From: Moraxellaceae bacterium
Lineage (GTDB): Bacteria > Pseudomonadota > Gammaproteobacteria > Pseudomonadales > Moraxellaceae
Assembly: GCA_030146505.1 (NCBI GenBank)
Contig: JASLCO010000016.1
Coordinates: 1-11,725 of the forward strand
Direction of reading: 5' to 3'
Length of the DNA stretch: 11,725 nucleotides
The position numbers were made by a program, and so were the translations under genes. Under the pieces are notes generated by a model. The model was not told where the DNA came from and ran no database searches. It worked only from the letters and a program-made list of their open reading frames with translations. Below are positions 6,567 through 11,725 of the stretch, piece by piece (within the stretch, counting starts at the first letter, position 1; every line of letters begins with the position of its first letter).

Positions 6567-7535
6567 ATGCCCAGTCTTCCCATGACCGAAAGTGCAGCTC
6601 CTGCCAACAGCCTGCGTCGCCGCATGGACGCCTTCTTTCCCCGTTTCACCAAGACCATCGCCATCCTGGTCCTCATCGTGCTGGGTGCCATCACGCTCAA
6701 GCTCGCCGCCGGTGCCATGCCGGTTTTCCAGGAACAGGGATGGCATTTCATTTTCAGCCGCGAGTGGGACCCCATCGGCCATCACTTCGGCGCCCTTCCC
6801 GCCATCTACGGCACACTGGTCACCGCCGGCATTGCCCTGCTGCTGGCCGTTCCCGTCAGCTTCAGCATCGCCTTTTTCCTCACCGACCTCTGTCCGCGCC
6901 GCCTGCGCGCGCCCATAGGCTCGCTGATCGAACTGCTGGCCGGCATTCCCAGCATCATTTATGGCATGTGGGGGCTTTTCATTTTTGCGCCCTTGCTGGC
7001 TGACCATGTGCAGCCGCTGCTGGAAAAGACATTCCGTCATGTCTGGCTGCTGCAGGACATATTCCAGGGCCCTCCCATCGGCATCGGTCTGCTGCCGGCC
7101 GGCATCATCCTCGCCATCATGGTGACGCCCTTCATCACCTCGGTCATGGTGGAAATCTTTTCTGTCGTGCCGATGGCGCTGAAAGAAGGCGCCTACGGCA
7201 TAGGCGCCACCCGCTGGGAAGTCATGCGTGACGTGGTGCTGCCGTATACCCGCACCGCGCTACTGGGCAGCATCCTGCTGGGGCTTGGCCGCGCACTGGG
7301 CGAAACCATGGCGGTCACCTTCATGATCGGCAATACCAACAACATCAGCAAAGCGCTGTTCGAGCCCGGCAACAGCATTGCCTCGCTCATTGCCAACGAA
7401 TTTGCGGAAGCCTCCGATCCGCAACATTCCGCGGCGCTGATCGCACTGGGGCTGATGCTCTTTGTCATCACCTTCTTCGTGCTGGCTGTCGCCCGCCTCA
7501 TGATCATGCGCAGCGCAGCGGGAGCCGGCAAATGA
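6567..7535 (+). CDS. pstC: Phosphate ABC transporter permease PstC
   Basis: 322 residues, an inner-membrane permease of the phosphate transporter. Six hydrophobic segments lie at about residues 29-49, 82-105, 118-143, 175-200, 230-254 and 287-311, with the large periplasmic stretch after the first segment expected for PstC. The cytoplasmic EAA-type loop KEGAYGIGATRWEVMRDVVLP (about 206-226), which docks to the ATPase, is intact with Gly and the Leu-Pro end. GLGRALGETMAV (239-250) is a strongly conserved PstC segment. The start ATG at 6567 has only a weak ribosome site, and an alternative Met lies five codons later. The gene follows pstS by 67 bp and overlaps pstA by 4 bp (ATGA), so the two permeases are probably translationally coupled. 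Confidence 0.95.
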   Translation: MPSLPMTESAAPANSLRRRMDAFFPRFTKTIAILVLIVLGAITLKLAAGAMPVFQEQGWHFIFSREWDPIGHHFGALPAIYGTLVTAGIALLLAVPVSFSIAFFLTDLCPRRLRAPIGSLIELLAGIPSIIYGMWGLFIFAPLLADHVQPLLEKTFRHVWLLQDIFQGPPIGIGLLPAGIILAIMVTPFITSVMVEIFSVVPMALKEGAYGIGATRWEVMRDVVLPYTRTALLGSILLGLGRALGETMAVTFMIGNTNNISKALFEPGNSIASLIANEFAEASDPQHSAALIALGLMLFVITFFVLAVARLMIMRSAAGAGK

Positions 7536-8368
7536 ACGCACGCCATCTGCTGCGCCGGAAAATCAGCAATGCCGCTGCCCAGGCCTTTGCCTGGTGCGCG
7601 GCGGCCATCGGCGTCATCCTGCCCTGCTGGATACTGTTCACCGTGGTCAAGCACGGCATGGGCTCATTCAATGCCGCGCTGCTCACCGAAATGACACCAC
7701 CGCCCGACGGCAGCGGTGGCCTGCTCAATGCCATTACCGGCAGCCTCATCATGGTCGGACTGGCAACACTCATGGTGGCCCCCATCGGCATCATTGCAGG
7801 CATCTACCTGGCCGAATTCGGGCGCAAGGAAAAGCTGGCCGTGGTGGTGCGCTTCGTGAACGACATCCTGCTGTCGGCGCCCTCCATCGTCATCGGCCTT
7901 TTCATCTACCTGGTGCTGGTGATTCCCATGCGGCACTTTTCCGCCTGGGCCGGTGCCGTGGCGCTCGCCATCGTGGCACTGCCCATCATCATCCGGACCA
8001 CGGAAAACATGCTGTTGCTGGTGCCGGACAATCTGCGCGAAGCCGCCTACGCCCTGGGCGCCAGCCGGCGCAAGACCGTGACCACGGTAACGCTGGTAGC
8101 AGCGAGGAACGGCATCATCACCGGCATCCTGCTGTCGGTGGCACGCATCAGCGGTGAAACCGCTCCCCTGCTGTTCACGGCGCTCAACAACCAGTTCAGC
8201 TCTTTCAACCTCAATCAGCCCATGGCCAACCTACCCGTGGTCATCTTCCAGTTCGCCATGAGTCCTTACGAGAACTGGCAAAGCCTGGCCTGGGCCGGTG
8301 CCGCCCTCATCACGGTTTCCGTCGTCGTACTCAATGTGGTGACACGCCGCGTCCTGGCCCATGGCTGA
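7532..8368 (+). CDS. pstA: Phosphate ABC transporter permease PstA
   Basis: 278 residues. The ATG at 7532 overlaps the pstC stop as ATGA. Hydrophobic segments are at about 20-40, 68-93, 114-132, 138-154, 195-215 and 254-272, the normal PstA plan. The EAA loop EAAYALGASRR (170-180) fits, but the Leu-Pro usually found at its end reads Leu-Val (TLVAARNG, 187-194), a small departure from the family. ISGETAPLLFTA (206-217) is a typical PstA signature. With PstC it forms the transmembrane phosphate channel. Normally pstB (ATPase) and phoU follow; here neither does, and the transcription unit ends in repeats and a terminator. The ATPase must be encoded elsewhere if the system works. Confidence 0.95.
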   Translation: MNARHLLRRKISNAAAQAFAWCAAAIGVILPCWILFTVVKHGMGSFNAALLTEMTPPPDGSGGLLNAITGSLIMVGLATLMVAPIGIIAGIYLAEFGRKEKLAVVVRFVNDILLSAPSIVIGLFIYLVLVIPMRHFSAWAGAVALAIVALPIIIRTTENMLLLVPDNLREAAYALGASRRKTVTTVTLVAARNGIITGILLSVARISGETAPLLFTALNNQFSSFNLNQPMANLPVVIFQFAMSPYENWQSLAWAGAALITVSVVVLNVVTRRVLAHG

Positions 8369-8423
8369 CGCCAGGCGATGCACACCAGACAAGTCATGAG
8401 TTTTTCCGGGAGGGCTATAGCCT

Positions 8424-8501
8424 CGCCATTCCCTTGATAAGCGGGAATTTCAGGCGGTCCAGCAATGCTTTAAACAAGATTCCCACTTACCCTGGGATGA
8501 C
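8424..8501. repeat. Degenerate inverted repeat element after pstA
   Basis: The left end (8424-8448, CGCCATTCCCTTGATAAGCG then GGAAT) and the right end (8479-8501), read on the minus strand as GTCATCCCAGGGTAAGTGGG then AAT, are imperfect inverted copies. Each is of the form GTCATTCCC-spacer-GGGAAT with an internal hairpin. The left end and the central GGTCCAGCAATGCTTTAAAC resemble the copy at 5199-5236 upstream of pstS, so related repeats flank the pst genes. Confidence 0.5.
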
Positions 8502-8533
8502 AAGATGTTCAGGGAATCAAGGATATGTATCCC

Positions 8534-8563
8534 AAAAAAACGCCGGCATATGCCGGCGTTTTT
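8534..8563. terminator. Bidirectional terminator between pstA and the acyltransferase gene
   Basis: The stem CGCCGGCA/TGCCGGCG (8541-8548 and 8551-8558) around a TA centre has seven A on the left and five T on the right. It therefore ends transcription from pstA on the plus strand and from the convergent acyltransferase gene, whose stop codon is 3 nt away, on the minus strand. The core is nearly the same as at 4957-4990. Confidence 0.9.
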
Positions 8564-8566
8564 CAT

Positions 8567-9469
8567 TCAGAGCAGACCGTCCTGATAACCCAGCGTATCC
8601 GCCGGGCCTTGCAGGCCTTGTTGCAGGCGCCGGTCCTTTTCTTCCCATACCCTGCCCAGCCACGCCTGCACCGCCTCGCGGTGGGCCGCATCACGGGCAT
8701 AATCGCCCTCCAGCAATTCCTGCGGCACAGGCAACACGCGCACATGCAACTGCAAATCCGCCTGCTGGCCGCTGAGCCAGCTCCAGGCCAGGGCTTGCGG
8801 CACGGGAGTGTAATCAATCGTCACATCGACAATGCCGGCAAACTGGTCGCCCATGGCATTCAGCGTATAGGCCAGTCCGCCGGTCTTGGGGCGCAGCAGG
8901 CGCCGGTAAGGCGATTGCGTGGCGGCACGCTTGGTTTCCGTGAACCGCGTACCTTCAAGGAAATTCACCACGGTCACCGGCGCTTCCCGGTAGAGCTCGC
9001 AGGCACGCCGCGTGGTTTCCAGGTCGGCACGCCCCGCCGAGCGCGTCATGAAGGGAAAATCCATGGCCCAGCACACCACGCCCACGATGGGCACATAGAG
9101 CAGGTCACGCTTGAGGAAGAAACGTGCAAAGGGCGTGCGGCAGTGGAAGACATCAAAGATCACCAGGATATCCGCCCAGGACTGGTGATTGCTGATGAGC
9201 AGATAGCTTTTGGCAGGATGCATGTCGCCCTCCATCACGATCTGCCAGCGCACGGGATGCAGCAAGCGCAGCATGAGCACATTGCTGCCCACCCAGTTGC
9301 GCGCAATCCATACGCAATAACGCGAGGCCAGGCGCTGCACACGATAAACAGGCACGCAACGCAACAGCACGCCCGGCAGCATGAGCAGGAACCAGAAGAC
9401 GAGCATGGCCGAGAAGGAAAACAGGGTAAGCAGACCCACGAGAGGCGCAGGCAGGAATGAGGCAATCAT
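8567..9469 (-). CDS. Membrane-anchored acyltransferase of the PlsC/YihG (LPLAT) type
   Basis: 300 residues. The start is the ATG at 9469-9467, which has GGAAG five bases upstream and begins at a hydrophobic N-terminus; the frame is open further upstream but has no ribosome site. Residues about 8-38 form a membrane anchor. The acyltransferase motif NHQSWAD (94-100) has the catalytic His95 and Asp100 (HX4D), and FLEGTRF (170-176) is the phosphate/acceptor-binding block. A segment around PKTGGLAYTLN (194-204) also fits. This pattern belongs to the YihG/LCLAT-like branch of 1-acyl-sn-glycerol-3-phosphate acyltransferases, which act on lysophospholipids with acyl-CoA or acyl-ACP at the inner membrane. 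The exact acceptor is not predictable. It is convergent with pstA and ends at a shared terminator; I see no functional link to phosphate uptake. Confidence 0.88.
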   Translation of the reverse strand: MIASFLPAPLVGLLTLFSFSAMLVFWFLLMLPGVLLRCVPVYRVQRLASRYCVWIARNWVGSNVLMLRLLHPVRWQIVMEGDMHPAKSYLLISNHQSWADILVIFDVFHCRTPFARFFLKRDLLYVPIVGVVCWAMDFPFMTRSAGRADLETTRRACELYREAPVTVVNFLEGTRFTETKRAATQSPYRRLLRPKTGGLAYTLNAMGDQFAGIVDVTIDYTPVPQALAWSWLSGQQADLQLHVRVLPVPQELLEGDYARDAAHREAVQAWLGRVWEEKDRRLQQGLQGPADTLGYQDGLL

Positions 9470-9640
9470 GAAAACTTCCGGCAAAATCCTTTTAAAAAAC
9501 GTGAATGACACCCTTCCAGACATCGACAGGTGCACGATGGCTGCATTATCGACATTGCCTTGAACGGCGTCGACAGCCATGTCATCACCGGATACGGCAG
9601 CATGGCTGGTGCCATGCACGGCGAATTGCCGTTCCAAATG

Positions 9641-9668
9641 CAGAAAGCCGCCCGGAGGCGGCTTTCTG
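9641..9668 (-). terminator. Strong hairpin after the Gly/Ser-rich gene, likely terminator
   Basis: A perfect 12-bp stem CAGAAAGCCGCC/GGCGGCTTTCTG with a 4-nt loop. Read on the minus strand the loop is TCCG closed by C-G, the stable UNCG tetraloop type. It lies 19 bp after the stop codon of the minus-strand gene ending at 9688. The T-tract is weak (TTT inside the stem, then CATTT), so termination may be partial. It also sits upstream of the acyltransferase gene and separates the two. Confidence 0.65.
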
Positions 9669-9687
9669 GCAGTGTCTTGTCACCCTA

Positions 9688-10587
9688 TCAGGGTTTGCTC
9701 ATATCAAGACCAACTCCGGGGGCGCCAGTCCCCATGCCCGTGCGGGCGGCCTGGCCACCGATAGCTCTTTCTCCGCTGTCAGGGCCGGTCCGGCTGTGGA
9801 GGCTGCCGTCACGCGGAGAATACGCGGTATTGCCGCTGCCACGGACATGGGTATCGCCCGGGACTCCGTTACGGTTAGCGCCAGCCTCCAGCGAATTGCC
9901 AGAGCCTCCGGAAAAACCACCATTGCGACTGCGAGCATTGAAATCGCTGCCGGCATTGGCTCCGCCTGACAGGCCATTGCGATCGGCGTCCAGGCCACCA
10001 TTCAGATCTCCACTGGCCTCACCATTGAAAGAGCCACTCTGCGAGCTACCATTCACGTTGCCATGGCCCGTGCTGTCATTTCCCGCATTGCGGCGCTGCA
10101 GGCTGCTACTGCCGCTCAGACCGGCGCTACCGCTCGCACTTGCGCCACTACGATCAAAACCTCCCTGCAGGGAGCCGCCTGAATCAACAGAAACGCCATC
10201 ATTCCGGCCACTACCACTGACAGCAGCATTGCTGTTCAGTGCACCGGAAAAACCTTCACGGCCTAGGCTGGTGTCAGCACCGAAACCGGCCGATCCCGCC
10301 GCACCACCGCTATGGCCGGGAAGATTGCCGTTGATGCCGCTGTTGAACGAACTGTTGATGCTGCCGTTGCTGCCCGGCGTAATATTCAGTCCCGTGCCGG
10401 CATTGAAACCCGCTCCATTACCTGCAGCCAGCCCCGTATTGCTGCCCAAGCCGAGACCTCCACTGCCTACACCGATATTTCCGCCCAGGGACAAACCGGC
10501 ACCACGGCCTGCTGTCTGTGAAAATGCCCACGGTGAAAAAGCGAAGGTGCCGGCGACTACAACTGCAATGACTGTTTTCTTCAACAT
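9688..10587 (-). CDS. Secreted Gly/Ser/Asn-rich low-complexity protein of unknown function
   Basis: 299 residues. The start ATG at 10587-10585 is set by a strong Shine-Dalgarno (AAGGAG) 7-8 nt upstream. Residues 1-23 form a signal peptide (LKK, hydrophobic VIAVVVAGTFAF, end at about WAFS) with the mature chain starting near QTAGRG. The rest is almost wholly Gly, Ser, Asn, Ala, Asp and Arg, with irregular short words such as GSG, GLGLGSN, FNSGINGN and NGGFSGGSGNS. The mature chain has no Cys or Trp, one Tyr, and Lys only near the very C-terminus (MSKP). No enzymatic motif, membrane segment or exact tandem repeat is visible. I do not recognise a family. It is probably exported to the periplasm or outside as a flexible, disordered chain; a matrix, adhesin-like or envelope role is possible but unproven. 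The signal peptide, ribosome site and uninterrupted frame argue for a real gene. Confidence 0.75.
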   Translation of the reverse strand: MLKKTVIAVVVAGTFAFSPWAFSQTAGRGAGLSLGGNIGVGSGGLGLGSNTGLAAGNGAGFNAGTGLNITPGSNGSINSSFNSGINGNLPGHSGGAAGSAGFGADTSLGREGFSGALNSNAAVSGSGRNDGVSVDSGGSLQGGFDRSGASASGSAGLSGSSSLQRRNAGNDSTGHGNVNGSSQSGSFNGEASGDLNGGLDADRNGLSGGANAGSDFNARSRNGGFSGGSGNSLEAGANRNGVPGDTHVRGSGNTAYSPRDGSLHSRTGPDSGERAIGGQAARTGMGTGAPGVGLDMSKP

Positions 10588-10889
10588 TTGCTTACTCCTT
10601 CTTTCAGTGACGGCCCTCATGGCCCCGTAAATTCACCTCTTACTCTAGGGATCAGGCACAGGCCGCTGTGTACTGGCCCGGTATGTTTGGCGTGGGCCTG
10701 TGTTAAGGATGTACAGCAAAGGGCATGACTTCTTCCGATAAATGTCGCCCCATTCGTGGCGAGGCGACAGCTGATTGCCTTGGGCCCGCGTCTCAGAGGC
10801 GGCACTTACAAAGAACCAAGCCCGGGAGTTAGCAAATAAATTCCATAAAAAAGGCCGGCTAATGCCGGCCTCCAAGCATTTCTGCCTGT
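10588..10889. other. Intergenic region between the GMC oxidoreductase and Gly/Ser-rich genes
   Basis: 302 bp with no supported gene. It holds the terminator of the GMC gene (10847-10870), a hairpin-forming TGTCGCC/GGCGACA pair (10743-10749/10763-10769), and an exact 8-bp inverted pair CACAGGCC/GGCCTGTG (10657-10664/10695-10702). The last lies 70 nt before the Gly/Ser-rich start and could be part of its leader. I could not identify a convincing sigma-70 promoter for that gene. Confidence 0.5.
10847..10870 (-). terminator. Intrinsic terminator after the GMC oxidoreductase gene
   Basis: On the minus strand GGCCGGC, a 4-nt loop (ATTA) and GCCGGCC are followed by six T. It begins 19 bp past the stop codon at 10890. 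The stem shares the GCCGGC core of the two other terminators in the window but has a T-tract only in the minus-strand direction. Confidence 0.88.
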
Positions 10890-11725
10890 TCAGGCAAAAT
10901 ATTTTTCAGCATTCTTTATCAGCTGATCGCTGATATAGCTGGCCAGGGTGTACACGGTGACCTGCGGATTGACAATGATGGAAGTGGGAAAAAGGCTGGC
11001 ATCGGTGATGAAAAGATTCTTCACATCATGCGTTTCGCCCTGCGGATTCACCACCGTGGTCCTGGAGTCTGCACCCATACGGCAAGTGCCCTGCGGATGG
11101 TAGGAGACCATGCGGAAGGTCATGGCCTCGTTGGCAATGCCGTCCACCACGCTGTCGATATCCGCTTCTTTCTCAATCACGCGCTGCTGCACCGTGGGCA
11201 CATACACCTTTTTCGCACCGGCAGCGAAATGCACTTTGGCCGCCGCCTTGATGGAAGCCTTCATGGCCGGGAAATCCTGATCGGAAAGGCTGTAGGCAAT
11301 TTTCTTGGCGTCTTTGTCCCAGCTGATTTCACCGACATTGTGGTCGTGAATCAGCGTGACCATGCCGGCCAGTTTTTTCGCATTCAGCATATAGTCCATG
11401 AAAGACTGGCCGAGACCGGGATTGGCCACGGCAGAAAGCTCCACCGGCCCTGCCCCGCCCGCTTCCAGAATGAAGCCACCTTTATCCGGATGCGCCCACT
11501 CGTCCACATAGACGCCGAGCATGGCGCCGCGCCAGGGATGAACATCATCCGCATATTCCGCCACCACCATCAGTGAAGGATGGCAGGCGAAATTCTTGCC
11601 GACCTGGCCGGAGGAATTGGCCAGCTCTGACTTCTGCAGCAGCAGCGGCGTTTGCACGGCACCGGCCGCGAGTATCACTACCTTGGCCTTGACACGTAGA
11701 TCCGCTTTTTTCGCTTGAGTTTTCG
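10890..11725 (-). CDS. GMC-family FAD-dependent oxidoreductase, C-terminal part (5' end outside window)
   Basis: 277 codons plus the stop are visible; the frame is open to the right edge and the FAD-binding N-terminus is missing. The first visible residues contain KVVILAAGAVQTPLLLQKS, the second conserved GMC signature (GMC_OXRED_2-like). This is followed by VGKNFACHPS, a substrate-domain region, and the C-terminal domain. That domain has YHPQGTCRMG, whose His (codon 11097-11099) is the usual catalytic His. About 43 residues later NPQVTVYTLA holds the usual partner Asn (codon 10968-10970), after the FAD-contacting segment LFITDASLFPTSI. The family oxidises alcohols (choline, glucose, long-chain alcohols, sterols) with FAD. 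This C-terminus resembles the long-chain alcohol/cholesterol oxidase-like branch, but the substrate cannot be set from this part. The terminator just after it shows this is the last gene of its unit. Confidence 0.9.
   Translation of the reverse strand, partial: KTQAKKADLRVKAKVVILAAGAVQTPLLLQKSELANSSGQVGKNFACHPSLMVVAEYADDVHPWRGAMLGVYVDEWAHPDKGGFILEAGGAGPVELSAVANPGLGQSFMDYMLNAKKLAGMVTLIHDHNVGEISWDKDAKKIAYSLSDQDFPAMKASIKAAAKVHFAAGAKKVYVPTVQQRVIEKEADIDSVVDGIANEAMTFRMVSYHPQGTCRMGADSRTTVVNPQGETHDVKNLFITDASLFPTSIIVNPQVTVYTLASYISDQLIKNAEKYFA

Noticed and set aside
5468..6775. 435-codon open frame on the minus strand opposite pstS/pstC
   Set aside because: Antisense shadow of two well-recognised genes that crosses their intergenic hairpin. 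No ribosome site and no family match.
8525..9460. Plus-strand frame beginning MYPKKTPAYAGVF
   Set aside because: The start is inside the terminator repeat, which always translates to this kind of peptide. The rest is antisense to the acyltransferase gene.
9500..9560. GATAAT on the minus strand upstream of the acyltransferase as a -10 box
   Set aside because: No acceptable -35 at 16-18 bp was found, so one hexamer alone is not enough.
9530..10630. 366-codon Pro/Ala/Leu-rich frame on the plus strand opposite the Gly/Ser-rich gene
   Set aside because: Glycine codons read in antisense give Pro/Ala-rich text. The minus strand has the signal peptide and strong ribosome site, so it is the better call.

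Overview
The window looks like chromosomal DNA of a gammaproteobacterium of moderately high GC, judged by eye at about 60%. Gene content suggests a lipid-, hydrocarbon- or terpenoid-degrading environmental species. The REP sequence with a GTAG head and a PstC of only 322 residues, much shorter than the long PstC of Pseudomonas aeruginosa, point away from a typical Pseudomonas and perhaps towards Xanthomonadales/Nevskiales-like groups. That placement is inference only.

Positions 1-4990 (plus strand) hold three genes in the order biotin-dependent carboxylase alpha subunit (5' end cut off), HSDL2-like short-chain dehydrogenase, and FATP-type acyl-CoA synthetase. This is the order atuF-atuG-atuH at the end of the acyclic terpene utilisation (citronellol/geraniol) cluster known from Pseudomonas. 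The synthetase would activate citronellic/geranic-type acids or other long acids to CoA thioesters. The carboxylase alpha subunit would carry CO2 on biotin to a partner beta subunit (AtuC) that lies outside the window. The role of the SDR is not settled. A good intrinsic terminator separates atuF from atuG, and a perfect inverted REP pair (REPIN) separates atuG from atuH, so this may not be one simple operon.

Positions 4926-5461 are a 536-bp non-coding stretch with a bidirectional terminator, a nested palindromic element, a 15-bp tandem repeat and another repeat copy. It ends in a convincing PhoB-type promoter: a degenerate Pho box exactly 10 bp before a TATGAT -10.

Positions 5462-8368 (plus strand) encode PstS, PstC and PstA, the periplasmic binding protein and two permease subunits of the high-affinity phosphate ABC transporter. 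A strong stem-loop sits between pstS and pstC, and pstC/pstA overlap by ATGA. The ATPase gene pstB and phoU do not follow. Instead there is a degenerate palindromic repeat, a bidirectional terminator and a convergent gene.

Positions 8567-11725 (minus strand) hold a membrane-anchored acyltransferase of the PlsC/YihG type, a secreted Gly/Ser/Asn-rich low-complexity protein of unknown function, and the C-terminal part of a GMC-family FAD oxidoreductase that runs off the right edge. Terminator-like hairpins follow each of the three, so they are probably separate transcription units.

I see no phage, IS, CRISPR, tRNA or rRNA, and no clear new multi-gene system. The most notable points are the pst operon without its ATPase, the REPIN and the other dispersed palindromes, and the low-complexity exported protein.
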